DNA from: an archaeon | Lineage (GTDB): Archaea; Thermoproteota; Nitrososphaeria; Nitrososphaerales; Nitrosopumilaceae | Length of the DNA: 41,270 nt | Direction of reading: 5' to 3' | NCBI GenBank assembly: GCA_024276695.1 | Contig: JAJRWR010000004.1 | Span: 1-41,270, forward strand | Shown: piece after piece, positions 23,024 to 31,462 of the stretch | How the letters are laid out: every line of letters begins with the position of its first letter | Position numbering within the stretch: position 1 is the stretch's first letter | The notes under the pieces: generated by a model | Told to the model about the DNA's origin: nothing | The model's input: the letters and a program-made list of their open reading frames with translations, nothing else | Database searches by the model: none | Program-made: the position numbers and the translations under genes

Positions 23024-23118
23024 TTTTTCACCATGAGTTTTATATTAAACCAATATTGTTCATTCTGATTTATTATTCTAAATAGTTAGAATATGCAATT
23101 TTATTTCAAATTTGAGAA

Positions 23119-23433
23119 TCATTTTTGAAATTTTGTGTATGCTTTAAATTTGACAAAAACCACATTCAAAATGCCTTCATTTTTCATTGCAAATATTGTT
23201 TTTTCAATTATATCGGCTTGAATCATTTTTGCCAAATTATCATCGATTATAGGAGTTGGGGAATATGCACCCATTCCACCAGTATTAGGGCCCTCGTCAT
23301 TATCAAAAATCCTCTTATGATCCTGACTTGAAGCCATGGGAATTACAACATCACCATCAGATAATGCAATGTAAGATGCCTCAATTCCGTCAAAACTTTC
23401 CGAAATAAAATTTACATGTTCTCTTCTCCCCAT
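23119..23433 (-). pseudogene. Internal fragment of purD (GAR synthetase)
   Basis: A 104-codon frame encodes the central ATP-grasp part of phosphoribosylamine-glycine ligase: F-D-G-I-E-A-S-Y-I-A-L, then S-S-Q-D-H-K-R-I-F and G-P-N-T-G-G-M-G-A-Y-S-P. These are almost invariant in PurD. Both ends lose similarity abruptly: the first ten residues and the last twenty do not match the family, and the complete enzyme is about 420-430 aa. It is therefore a truncated remnant, probably of a duplicated or displaced copy. Purine synthesis needs an intact copy elsewhere. No mobile element or repeat is visible at the junctions. Confidence 0.8.
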
Positions 23434-23474
23434 TCGAAAATAATTTAGTCCGGAGATGTAAATTCAGAAATATC

Positions 23475-23711
23475 TTAAACTTCCTTATCGTCTTTGATTT
23501 CCAGCATTGGGGTAATTACATTTAGATGGTTTCTATGGTTATGAGGCACTAAAATTGAAATGAGTTTAGAATTTTTTGTGTTGGATAATCTCTTAATTTG
23601 TCGCCCAAATTTTTTATTGTTATTATCTTTTCCACCACCAATCAAAATTACTTTCTTTTTATTTCTAACAATAATGGCTTGACTACCTTTACGAACATTA
23701 AACATAATCAT
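23475..23711 (-). CDS. Uncertain small ORF (78 aa)
   Basis: The 78-aa ORF encodes a basic N-terminal half with K-K-V-I-L-I-G-G-G-K-D-N-N and a C-terminal part with V-P-H-N-H-R-N-H. The G-G-G after a hydrophobic strand could be part of a nucleotide-binding loop, but no family is recognised. It lies upstream of the purD fragment on the same strand, in a region of remnants, so it may itself be a remnant. No convincing TATA box or Shine-Dalgarno supports the ATG. Confidence 0.35.
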   Translation of the reverse strand: MIMFNVRKGSQAIIVRNKKKVILIGGGKDNNNKKFGRQIKRLSNTKNSKLISILVPHNHRNHLNVITPMLEIKDDKEV

Positions 23712-23801
23712 TTCAATTGAATCATTTCGGAATGTTTCAGGAAAATCTTATCAGGTTTTGTAAATTCTACTAAATAATTTTTAATTCTCAGATGATAAAA
23801 A

Positions 23802-24060
23802 ATGGCATTATTTGCAACAACTCAAGATCCATTTGCGGTCTTATTTTTCAAAAAATAAACTTAAACAAAATAGTAATTGTGATGATGCCAATCTTGATTA
23901 TCGTGTTTTTAATTTTTCAGATGATTGTTCTAAACTTAATACCACAAAAATTACGGAAAATAATATTTTTTCAAGTATGAATGACTTGATGGGAGATTTT
24001 AATGGAAATCCTGATTTACAAAAATTTAATTTATTATTTTCTAAATCCTCTGAAAATTAA
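23802..24060 (+). pseudogene. Small acidic-tailed protein, frameshifted in an A6 run
   Basis: ATG 23802 starts M-A-L-F-A-T-T-Q-D-P-F-A-V-L-F-F and stops after 18 codons. If the A6 run at 23850-23855 had one A fewer, the frame would continue through about 67 further residues rich in Asn, Asp and Ser to TAA 24058-24060, giving 85 aa. A TATA-like taaataat (23771-23778) is centred 27 nt before ATG 23802, which supports this start over the TTG at 23812. No family is recognised. The shift could be a true indel, a sequencing error or a slippage site. Confidence 0.5.
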
Positions 24061-24124
24061 TGATTTTGTATCTGATTTCAGAAAAGTTTTGAGATCTATT
24101 ATACTTGAATGACGTGTGTAAACG

Positions 24125-24132
24125 TTAAATAT
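24125..24132 (+). promoter_or_regulatory. TATA-like box of aIF5A
   Basis: The sequence ttaaatat is centred 25 nt before ATG 24153 and decides against the TTG at 24144. Confidence 0.6.
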
Positions 24133-24152
24133 TCGACCAAAAATTGTTTTGC

Positions 24153-24563
24153 ATGAGTAAACCCTCTGATCTTGGTTCTTTAAAAATCGGTTCATACATT
24201 CTATTGCCTCATTCTGATCAACCTAGTGGGGAGCCATGTAAAATTGTCGAATATGATACATCAAAACCAGGAAAACACGGTTCAGCTAAAGCAAGAATTG
24301 TGGGACAGGGAATTTTTGATGGTCAAAAAAGACCTCATGTAGGTCCTGTCAGTATGCAAATTCATATCCCAATGATTAACAAGAAAGTTGGTCAAATCAT
24401 ATCAATTAATGGTGATACTGTACAAGTTATGGATTCAGAAACATTTGAGACTATTGACATTGGAATGATTGATGATGAAGTAAAAGGCAAATTAGAAAAT
24501 GGCCAAAATGTAGAGTATTGGGTTGTAATGGATAAAACTAAAATCATGCGCATCAAGAACTAG
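24153..24563 (+). CDS. eif5A: Translation factor aIF5A
   Basis: The 136-aa protein has the SH3-like N-terminal domain and OB-fold C-terminal domain of eIF5A. The modification loop is D-T-S-K-P-G-K-H-G-S-A-K; the Lys of K-H-G is the site of (deoxy)hypusine formation. It relieves ribosome stalling, for example at proline runs. The leaderless ATG 24153 fits the promoter and the usual M-S-K-P start. A probable C/D box sRNA begins 4 nt after the stop codon, so the two may share a transcript. Confidence 0.95.
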   Translation: MSKPSDLGSLKIGSYILLPHSDQPSGEPCKIVEYDTSKPGKHGSAKARIVGQGIFDGQKRPHVGPVSMQIHIPMINKKVGQIISINGDTVQVMDSETFETIDIGMIDDEVKGKLENGQNVEYWVVMDKTKIMRIKN

Positions 24564-24566
24564 TGC

Positions 24567-24632
24567 GGATGCTGATGATTATCGGAAAAGCCGTCTGATT
24601 TTATGATGACGATTATGAGTATTGAAGCGTCC
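24567..24632 (+). ncRNA. Probable C/D box guide sRNA downstream of aIF5A
   Basis: All parts of an archaeal C/D sRNA appear in order: terminal stem GGATGC (24567-24572) with GCGTCC (24627-24632); box C tgatga (24573-24578); D' box ctga (24595-24598); C' box atgatga (24603-24609); and a weak D box ttga (24622-24625). The possible guides are 24579-24594 (16 nt) and 24610-24621 (12 nt). The total length of 66 nt is typical. A T-run (24633-24637) follows immediately. The box C preceding base is C rather than a purine, and the D box departs from ctga. Targets would be 2'-O-methylation sites in rRNA or tRNA and were not identified. Confidence 0.7.
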
Positions 24633-24680
24633 TTTTTGAATAAACTTAAAAAATTTGTTGAATTGAATATTTTTTAGATC

Positions 24681-25370
24681 ATGAAGTTAGCTTCTCTTTT
24701 TTCAGGTGGAAAAGATAGTGCATATGCAATCTATCTTGTACAAAAACAAGGTCATGAAATTAAATGTCTTTTGAGTGTTTTTCCAAAATCTGATGAAAGC
24801 TATCTACTACATCATCCAAATATTAAATGGACAAAACTACAATCAGCATCCATGAATATTCCTCAACTAATTGCTACTTCAAATTCTGATCAAACTGATG
24901 ATGAATTATCTTTTATAGAAAATCTATTACAAATTGCAAAAGATGAATTTCAAATAGAAGGATTAGTTCATGGAGGGATTAATAGCAAATTTCAAAAAGA
25001 AAAATTTGAAAATATTTGTTCTAAATTAAATTTGATTGTGATTGCACCATTGTGGGATACTGACCCCAAACAATACATGAATGAATTAATTGACTCTGGG
25101 TTTAATTTTATCTTATCTACTGTAACTTCTGATGGACTGGATGATTCTTGGTTGGGTAAAGTTATTTCAAAATCTGATATAGTTACTTTGAAAAGTTTAT
25201 CTAAAAAATTTGGATTTAATTTAAATTTTGAAGGAGGTGAATCTGAAACATTTGTAATTGACTGTCCTCTTTTTACAAATTCGATCAAAATTAATCAATC
25301 TCAAAAAAAATGGGATGGATACAGAGGAAGGTTTGAAATAGTGGATGCGGAGTTGAATTACAATGCTTGA
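24681..25370 (+). CDS. dph6: Diphthine-ammonia ligase (Dph6/DUF71)
   Basis: The 229-aa PP-loop ATPase has S-G-G-K-D-S at 8-13, the signature of the N-type ATP pyrophosphatases. The L-W-D-T-D-P motif (about 122-127) and G-G-E-S-E-T-F-V-x-D-C-P-L (about 184-196) are typical of the DUF71/Dph6 family. It amidates diphthine on elongation factor aEF2 to form diphthamide. The last 8 nt overlap the srp54 start, so they are translationally coupled in a Dph6-SRP54-Pus10 rightward operon. Confidence 0.88.
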   Translation: MKLASLFSGGKDSAYAIYLVQKQGHEIKCLLSVFPKSDESYLLHHPNIKWTKLQSASMNIPQLIATSNSDQTDDELSFIENLLQIAKDEFQIEGLVHGGINSKFQKEKFENICSKLNLIVIAPLWDTDPKQYMNELIDSGFNFILSTVTSDGLDDSWLGKVISKSDIVTLKSLSKKFGFNLNFEGGESETFVIDCPLFTNSIKINQSQKKWDGYRGRFEIVDAELNYNA

Positions 25371-26691
25371 TGGTCTAAAGACTAGTTTAGGGGATGCAAT
25401 CAAAAAAATTGTAAAATCTTCAGGAATAGATGAGGAACTAATCAAAGAACTTTCTAAAGATGTCCAAAGATCATTACTGCAATCTGATGTTAATGTACGC
25501 CTAGTTCTTGAAATCACCAAGCACCTTGAGGAACGTGCACTAAATGAAACTCCTCCTCCTGGACTTTCACGTAAGGATCATGTTATAAAAATCCTTTATG
25601 ATGAGCTCTCAAAATTACTTGGACATGAATCTGAATTTGAATTTAAACCTGGAAAACAAAATAAGATTATTCTACTTGGAATTCAAGGTAGTGGAAAAAC
25701 AACTGTAGCATCAAAACTTGCTAAATTCTTAACACATCAAGGATACAAAGTTGGTGTTGTAGGAGCTGATACCTATAGACCTGGAGCATTAGTTCAACTT
25801 CGAACTATGTGTGAAAAATCAAATGTTGAAGTATATGGTGAAGAAAATAACAAAGACTCTCCAAATATTGTTAAAAATGGACTGAAACATTTTGCAGGAC
25901 AAACATTGGATGTGATTCTAATTGATACTGCTGGTCGTCATAAAGAGGAACAGGATTTGCTTGAAGAGATGGATAGGATTAACAAAGTAGCAGATCCTGA
26001 TCTGGCTTTACTTGTAATTGACGGTACAATTGGACAACAATGTTTCAATCAAGCTGAAGCATTCCATAAAACAATTCCTGTTGGAGGAGTCATAATCACA
26101 AAATTGGACAGTTCTGCAAAAGGCGGTGGCGCTCTTGCAGCATCTGCAGCTACTGGTGCACAAATAATGTACATAGGAACTGGTGAACGAATTGATGATT
26201 TAGAAAAATTCTCACCTACACGATTTGTTGGACGATTACTTGGCATGGGTGATATCCAAGCTGTATTGGATTTAGCTAAACGATTAGAAAATGAGGGTGA
26301 TGATGTAAGAATGAAAAGAATCTCTAGTGGAAAAATGAATATGGAGGATTTCCTTTCTCAATTAGAAGAAGTCAGCAAAATGGGGTCATTACAAGGAATC
26401 CTTGATAGCATGCCTGGACTCTCTGGAATGGTAAAAGGTGATCAAGTGGATCAAATGGAAGGTCGAGTTACGAAATGGAGATACATAATTCAAAGTATGA
26501 CTAAAGATGAAAAAACAGATCCTGAAGGATTACTTAATTCATCTAGAATCAAAAGAATTTCACGTGGTTCGGGATGGCCTGAAGGTGAAGTTAAAGAATT
26601 AATTAAAAATTATAAAAATTCTAAGAATATGATGAAAGCCTCTAAAGGTCGACAGATGCAAGGAACTCTTAGAAAAATGGGATTAGGATAA
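25363..26691 (+). CDS. srp54: Signal recognition particle protein SRP54
   Basis: The 442-aa protein has the N domain (1-100), the GTPase G domain with P-loop G-I-Q-G-S-G-K-T-T at 106-114, D-T-A-G-R, and T-K-L-D, and a C-terminal M domain with Met-rich helices (for example M-K-R-I-S-S-G-K-M-N-M-E-D-F-L). It binds signal sequences and 7S RNA and delivers ribosomes to the membrane via FtsY. Its partner SRP19 is encoded at about 14 kb. The ATG overlaps dph6 by 8 nt. Confidence 0.97.
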   Translation: MLDGLKTSLGDAIKKIVKSSGIDEELIKELSKDVQRSLLQSDVNVRLVLEITKHLEERALNETPPPGLSRKDHVIKILYDELSKLLGHESEFEFKPGKQNKIILLGIQGSGKTTVASKLAKFLTHQGYKVGVVGADTYRPGALVQLRTMCEKSNVEVYGEENNKDSPNIVKNGLKHFAGQTLDVILIDTAGRHKEEQDLLEEMDRINKVADPDLALLVIDGTIGQQCFNQAEAFHKTIPVGGVIITKLDSSAKGGGALAASAATGAQIMYIGTGERIDDLEKFSPTRFVGRLLGMGDIQAVLDLAKRLENEGDDVRMKRISSGKMNMEDFLSQLEEVSKMGSLQGILDSMPGLSGMVKGDQVDQMEGRVTKWRYIIQSMTKDEKTDPEGLLNSSRIKRISRGSGWPEGEVKELIKNYKNSKNMMKASKGRQMQGTLRKMGLG

Positions 26692-26716
26692 TCCACAATA
26701 CAAATTCCAATCCAAC

Positions 26717-27861
26717 ATGTCTAACTATCAACAAATTGTTCCTATTGCAAATAAAATTATCAAAAAATATGATTTATGTGATCATTGTTTGGGAAGATTG
26801 TTCTCAAAACGATTACATCTCTCATCAAATAAACTTCTGGGGAAAAAACTAAGGAATAATTTAGATTCTACAGAAAAATGTTACATATGTAAAAACCTGT
26901 TTGATAATCTGGATCATTTTTTAAAATTAATGCTCAACACTTCATCTAATTACATGTTCACCACATTTAGTGTTGGTGCAATGATAAAACCATCAATTGC
27001 AGATAGAGATGATTTTATTAGATCTCAATACAAACTTAAAGGCATTGATAGTATAAAGACTGACATTACAAAAGAATTAGGAAGACTCTATTCAAGAAAA
27101 ACTAAAAAAAGAATCGATTACCTTGATCCTGAAATAACACTCACGGTAAATTTAAAAGATGAAATGTGTCAATTACGATCAAAATCCATCACTCTTTATG
27201 GGAGATATGTCAAATCACAAAGAGGGTATCCACAAAAACAAAAATCTTGTGATAATTGTTCAGGAAAAGGATGTAGAATTTGTGATTTTCATGGTATTGC
27301 TGTATTTGACAGTGTAGAGGGAATTATTTCAAAATTAATTTTTGATAAATTTGGAGGGACTACTGCAAAATTTACTTGGATAGGTGGTGAAGACAAATCT
27401 AGTTTAGTTTTGGGAACTGGAAGACCTTTTTTTGTAAAAATACAAAATCCCTTTAAGCGAAAAATAAAACTATCTAATATCCAAATTAATTCAATCAAAC
27501 TTTATAATCTAAAATTAGTTTACACGACTCCAAAAAAACCACTCAAATTCAATTCCACCATTAGTACAAAAATTTCTACAGAATCTCAAATTGATTCAAA
27601 AAGTCTAAGAAAACTAAAAGATCTCACCATTAATCCTATAGTAGTTTATGAAAAATCTGGAAAACGATCTGAAAAAAAAATTTTGAGGTAAAATACAAAA
27701 AAAATTCAAAGAATCTATTCACTTTGATTATACGGGCTGAGGGAGGCCTTCCAATCAAACGATTTGTAATTGGTGATGATGTTACACCCAATATCTCCCA
27801 AATTCTTGAAACTTCGTGTGTAAGTGAAGAATTTGATTTTTTGAATATTGAGGTCCAATGA
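26717..27861 (+). CDS. pus10: tRNA pseudouridine synthase Pus10, frameshifted in an A9 run
   Basis: Pus10 makes pseudouridine 54/55 in archaeal tRNAs. The N-terminal part (1 to about 60) has a zinc-binding set, C-D-H-C-L-G-R and C-Y-I-C; C-D-N-C and C-R-I-C follow at about 178-191. The catalytic domain has G-G-E-D-K-S-S followed by L-G-T-G-R-P-F, with the Asp of the E-D as the expected catalytic residue. As read, frame 1 stops at TAA 27689-27691 after 324 aa. The remaining family C-terminus (A-E-G-G-L-P-I-K-R-F-V, then I-L-E-T-S-C-V) continues in another frame to TGA 27859-27861. One extra A in the A9 run at 27672-27680 restores a single ORF of 381 aa, normal for the family. Confidence 0.88.
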
Positions 27862-27902
27862 TAACAATTAACTAGCGTTAAATATCATAAATTATCATGC
27901 CA

Positions 27903-27989
27903 ATGAGAAAAAAAGGTAAACATCAAAGACATGCTGATCAAAGAGCTGATACACGCAAAAAAAAGAAAGCCGGCAAACCACGTTCCTAA
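27903..27989 (+). CDS. Tiny basic protein (28 aa)
   Basis: The ORF encodes M-R-K-K-G-K-H-Q-R-H-A-D-Q-R and a K-K-K-K-A-G-K-P-R-S end, so about half of the residues are Lys, Arg or His. A protein of this composition probably contacts RNA or the ribosome; this is inferred from composition. An ATG two codons earlier (27897) is possible; the TATA-like ttaaatat (27878-27885) is closer to the expected distance for ATG 27903. It ends 42 nt before the metallopeptidase-like gene. Its codon choice is coding-like, but its size makes it easy to miss. Confidence 0.65.
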   Translation: MRKKGKHQRHADQRADTRKKKKAGKPRS

Positions 27990-28020
27990 CACAATCAACC
28001 TTTTTACATTCAAAATTATC

Positions 28021-28026
28021 GAGGTG
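28021..28026 (+). promoter_or_regulatory. Shine-Dalgarno site of the metallopeptidase-like gene
   Basis: GAGGTG lies 5 nt before TTG 28032. It identifies this non-ATG codon as the start and suggests a leadered mRNA, possibly shared with the tiny basic protein gene upstream. Confidence 0.75.
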
Positions 28027-28031
28027 TAATA

Positions 28032-28739
28032 TTGGATCCATTAGTTCATTTCAAACACGCACATTCTAAAGGAATTATTCCTGATGATGTTTTTGATTTA
28101 ATCATGAAACGATTTCCTATTGTGATTGCGGGGATTAATCGAATTGAAAAGGCATCTGGAATCCAATATCCTATAGCATATGTTGAGCCTTCTCTTGTAG
28201 TTTCATCACCTGATCCAAATTCATATCAATTTGGAATTTTATTCGCAAGAACGATTCCTATTATATTTGATGATAAATTTCAGGTTGTGATCCAAATTTC
28301 TGCCCCCTTGGTTGCATATGGATTAAAGGGTACGATACATGCTATACTGGCCCATGAATTTTTACATTTTCTAGATTTAATGCGAAAAATTTCAAAGATG
28401 GAATTATTATCTGATGAAATTTCTGGAAATTTATTTGAAAATGTTTATAGTGATGAGACTAGATTGTTTGAACCGCGAGTTGTTTTCAAAGATCGTACAT
28501 TACTTAATCATATTACAAACAAATTCCCTGCAGGATTTCGTGATTTTAAACTTGAAGACAAGGTCATGAAATTTTGGGCTAATCGGAATCTTCCAAAGTC
28601 TAATATTTCTCTAGATACCAACACAATAAAATTATCTGCCGAATCTCTTTCTAAAATCAAACTTGATCCTGCTTTTCTTAAAAAAATGGATATTCTAGAA
28701 GAAAAAAGTTCAAAAATTCATAAAAAGAAACTTTATTGA
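28032..28739 (+). CDS. HExxH metallopeptidase-like protein
   Basis: The 235-aa protein has A-H-E-F-L-H-F-L-D at about 107-115, which is the zincin H-E-x-x-H motif. A possible third ligand (E in D-E-T-R-L-F-E-P, about 147) lies downstream. There is no signal peptide; two or three mildly hydrophobic strands precede the motif, as in cytosolic minimal zincins. The substrate is unknown and no named peptidase family is recognised. The TTG start is set by a Shine-Dalgarno site. It converges on S27ae with 23 nt between the stops. Confidence 0.72.
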   Translation: MDPLVHFKHAHSKGIIPDDVFDLIMKRFPIVIAGINRIEKASGIQYPIAYVEPSLVVSSPDPNSYQFGILFARTIPIIFDDKFQVVIQISAPLVAYGLKGTIHAILAHEFLHFLDLMRKISKMELLSDEISGNLFENVYSDETRLFEPRVVFKDRTLLNHITNKFPAGFRDFKLEDKVMKFWANRNLPKSNISLDTNTIKLSAESLSKIKLDPAFLKKMDILEEKSSKIHKKKLY

Positions 28740-28762
28740 ATAGTTTTAAAATAATTATTATA

Positions 28763-28948
28763 TTATTGATTAAACTCTGTTAATCCACATTTACCGCATG
28801 TGTTTCTGTCTTTGTGTTGTGCCATGAAAGTTCCTTTCCCACATCTGGAACATACCTTTCTTGTTCTTGATGTTTTGTCTTCATCCACTTTGTAATATGA
28901 TGCAATACTGGGACTTGATCCTTTTTTACCTTTTTTTTCTACAGGCAT
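28763..28948 (-). CDS. rps27ae: Ribosomal protein S27ae
   Basis: The 61-aa zinc-ribbon ribosomal protein has [11 protein letters not shown] and C-G-K-C-G-L, the four cysteines that bind zinc. It matches the free-standing archaeal S27ae, the homologue of the C-terminal part of eukaryotic ubiquitin-S27a. Its ATG overlaps the S24e stop by 1 nt (TAATG), so translation is coupled. S24e-S27ae is a conserved archaeal pair. Confidence 0.95.
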   Translation of the reverse strand: MPVEKKGKKGSSPSIASYYKVDEDKTSRTRKVCSRCGKGTFMAQHKDRNTCGKCGLTEFNQ

Positions 28949-29322
28949 TATTCAGTTTTATCTCCTGCTTTAGCTTCTTCAGCTGGTGTATCTGTTGCTT
29001 CAGTTTCTTTTGTAGCTGATTCAGCTTCTGCAATTTTAGCTTTAGTTTTATCTAGTCTTGAAAATATTTTTGGATTTATGTGTTTTTTTGCCAATCCTTC
29101 ATCATCGTAAACATAGAATGTACCTGTAATGAGAGACTTACCGACATGAGTTTTTAATCTCATTGGAACTACGACTTTCCCGTCAAGTTTGAATTCTTTT
29201 GTAACCATATCTGCTGCTTCAAGACTTTTGAGCTTGCCTCCCAAACCTGCAAAATTACATGTTAACTCTCTTCTTGATAGAAATCTGTTATCTACATCTG
29301 TAATTGTCTCAATTATGGACAT
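28948..29322 (-). CDS. rps24e: Ribosomal protein S24e
   Basis: The 124-aa small-subunit protein shows the S24e fold: [11 protein letters not shown], then [16 protein letters not shown]. The last 30 residues (Ala/Glu/Thr/Lys-rich) are a low-complexity tail not found in many archaeal homologues. A TATA-like tttatatg (about 29347-29354) lies about 28 nt before the ATG, in the divergent space shared with the DUF309 gene. Confidence 0.94.
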   Translation of the reverse strand: MSIIETITDVDNRFLSRRELTCNFAGLGGKLKSLEAADMVTKEFKLDGKVVVPMRLKTHVGKSLITGTFYVYDDEGLAKKHINPKIFSRLDKTKAKIAEAESATKETEATDTPAEEAKAGDKTE

Positions 29323-29359
29323 GTATCAAAAATCTCTGGATATTTCATATAAACCTTGA

Positions 29360-29968
29360 TTGAAATTACGGAAGAAATTTAAGAAATTCCTTAAGAATTA
29401 TCTCGTGGAACGATATTTACTTCATTTTAAAAATGAGAAATATCTGCCTCAAAACTGTAGAGAACTTGCATACAAGGCACGAGATCTTGCATCTGACATG
29501 GTTGGTGTTTCAATAAGACTTGCTAGGGTTGCCACAAAATTTATAGAATTTGATGTTGCCGCCGAAAAAGAAGATCTAGATCTACTTGTTGAAAAATTGT
29601 CACCCATTGGAGATATTGATAATATAAGACATGTTGTTGAGGAGCATTTAGATAAAGAGAAAGGAATTACAGATGGAATATTTTACTTTAACAATGAAAG
29701 ATTCTGGGAATGTCATGAGGCATTTGAAGGAGTCTGGAATCAATGTTATGGAAGAGAAAAGGAACTTGTTCAGGGTCTTATTCTTGTAGCCGTTGCATTT
29801 GCTCATGAACAAGAAAATGAAGAAAGTATTGGAATTGGAATGTTGCAAAGATCTTTGGACAAATTAGACACATCCCCTTCTGTTTATCATTCAATAGATG
29901 TTGATAGAATTAGAAAAAATGTAGTTGACATGCAACAAGCAAACAAACTAACTAGATTTGAGATTTAA
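29360..29968 (+). CDS. DUF309-domain protein
   Basis: The 202-aa protein ends with a DUF309 domain (about 103-190): F-N-N-E-R-F-W-E-C-H-E-A-F-E-G-V-W, then L-V-Q-G-L-I-L-V-A-V-A-F-A-H. This helical family, with its conserved W-E-x-H-E-x-x-E-x-x-W motif, has no established function. The N-terminal 100 residues are basic and helical and are not part of the domain. The start is TTG 29360, shortly after the divergent S24e promoter. The 3' end overlaps the convergent ApgM gene by 17 nt. Confidence 0.85.
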   Translation: MKLRKKFKKFLKNYLVERYLLHFKNEKYLPQNCRELAYKARDLASDMVGVSIRLARVATKFIEFDVAAEKEDLDLLVEKLSPIGDIDNIRHVVEEHLDKEKGITDGIFYFNNERFWECHEAFEGVWNQCYGREKELVQGLILVAVAFAHEQENEESIGIGMLQRSLDKLDTSPSVYHSIDVDRIRKNVVDMQQANKLTRFEI

Positions 29969-31217
29969 TCAAGTTTAGAGATTTTTCAACTACTTGTGCA
30001 CCTTGAAGTAATCCTATACTCCCTTTTTTTGCTTGCTGTTCAGTCATTCTGGTGGTACCATCATTTTTAATAAAATCTCCTGAAACTACAACTGGTACAG
30101 GATCATCACTATGTCCTTTATTGATACATGGGGTAGAATGATCTGCAGAAATTATGATTGCAACTTTACTTGAGTCTATATTCTCAACAAGTGTTTTGAA
30201 AAATCTTTGATCAATTTCTTCAATGTTTTTCATTTTACCTATTGCATCTCCATCATGACCAAATTCATCTGGTCCTTTAAGGTGAACATAAATTGCATTT
30301 TGAGTTTCCATTGCTTTTGCAGCAACTTTTGCTTTTTCTTCATAATCTGTTAATCCGCCCGCTTCAAATGCTTTCATTTTTAGAACTTCTGAAATACCAA
30401 TCTCTACTGGCATATCAACTATGCATGAAAAATTCATATTATATTTTTCATTAATTGGAATTACATCTGGATATTTGTTGCCTGCATCTCTGAGTAGAAT
30501 GCAACTTAGTTGCTTTTTATTTTCATCTTGTCTTTTTTTGTTAATTTGACTTTCCTTCATAATGTGAATTGATTTTTCTGAAAATTCATTTACAAGGTTG
30601 GCAGTAAATTTTGAATCTTCAGTATCTTCTAGCGGTAAACATTTTTCAATTTTTAAAAAGTCTCCTACTGCTTTTGCAACTCCCATGCCTCCTATGTTAC
30701 TATATGCTGGGTCTGTATTGGTAATTCTAGAAGATAATTTTTGAGATTCTTTTCTTATTCTTACTGTTACTCTGTGACCAATTGTTGGAGAAACTACAAC
30801 TGATACATCTGGGGATGTTAATCTGATCTTCTCTTCAATTTCTTTTGCAATCCCGTCGGCATCTGCTTTTTCAATATGTCTGCCTGCCCTTCTATCGATA
30901 ATTATGCCCTCCTCGTTTAATGTAGAATAATTTCCCCTTAGGGCCAAGTCTCCATTTTTAAAATCAATCCCGATTCCTATTGCTTCGATTACTCCTCTGC
31001 CAACATAATCGTCATGTTTGAATTTGTATCCTAACATGTTGAAAACTGCAATATCTGATTCTGGAGCAATTCCTTTCCCTACTGAAATTACTTCTCCTAT
31101 TGCTCCATTACTGGCAATTTTATCTAATGTTGGAGTATTTGCAGCCTCTAATGGTGTTTTTCCATCTAAATCTGGATGTGGGAGATCTCCTACTCCATCT
31201 AAAAGAACGTAAATCAT
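29952..31217 (-). CDS. apgM: Archaeal cofactor-independent phosphoglycerate mutase (ApgM)
   Basis: The product is about 421 aa and interconverts 3- and 2-phosphoglycerate. It belongs to the alkaline phosphatase superfamily. Metal and active-site segments are V-L-L-D-G-V-G-D near the N-terminus, A-P-E-S-D-I-A with the probable phospho-Ser, G-P-D-E-F-G-H-D-G-D, and S-A-D-H-S-T-P and G-H-S-D-D-P-V-P near the C-terminus. The frame is open 28 codons further up (ATG 31301), but those residues do not fit the family. A TATA-like aatatttt (about 31241-31248) lies about 26 nt before ATG 31217, so I use 31217. Confidence 0.92.
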   Translation of the reverse strand: MIYVLLDGVGDLPHPDLDGKTPLEAANTPTLDKIASNGAIGEVISVGKGIAPESDIAVFNMLGYKFKHDDYVGRGVIEAIGIGIDFKNGDLALRGNYSTLNEEGIIIDRRAGRHIEKADADGIAKEIEEKIRLTSPDVSVVVSPTIGHRVTVRIRKESQKLSSRITNTDPAYSNIGGMGVAKAVGDFLKIEKCLPLEDTEDSKFTANLVNEFSEKSIHIMKESQINKKRQDENKKQLSCILLRDAGNKYPDVIPINEKYNMNFSCIVDMPVEIGISEVLKMKAFEAGGLTDYEEKAKVAAKAMETQNAIYVHLKGPDEFGHDGDAIGKMKNIEEIDQRFFKTLVENIDSSKVAIIISADHSTPCINKGHSDDPVPVVVSGDFIKNDGTTRMTEQQAKKGSIGLLQGAQVVEKSLNLIKSQI

Positions 31218-31462
31218 GTGAATATCAGAATTAGCCAAAATATTCCCTATGCATTCAAAATCTGATGCTCTTTTAAATCTTGCAACTAAATTTGCGATCA
31301 AGATAAAAAATAATCTACTTGATTTTTTAATTTACATTACATGTGTTTTTGATGAACATAGGATTTTCTTATTTTTTTAAAATTATTTCTCAATTAAATT
31401 TTTGAAATTGATTTTAGATCTCAGTAAACGTTTTAACAGACATTTTACTTCCATTAACCATT

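Noticed and set aside
23119-23433. Complete small ATP-grasp enzyme
   Set aside because: It covers only the middle of PurD and lacks the N-terminal domain and the C-terminal metal and ligase parts.
31218-31301. N-terminal extension of ApgM
   Set aside because: The 28 extra residues do not fit the family, and the TATA box points to ATG 31217.
31302-31462. Small RNA or gene between apgM and the GalT-like gene
   Set aside because: A tgatga-like sequence occurs, but no D box, stem or ORF could be supported.
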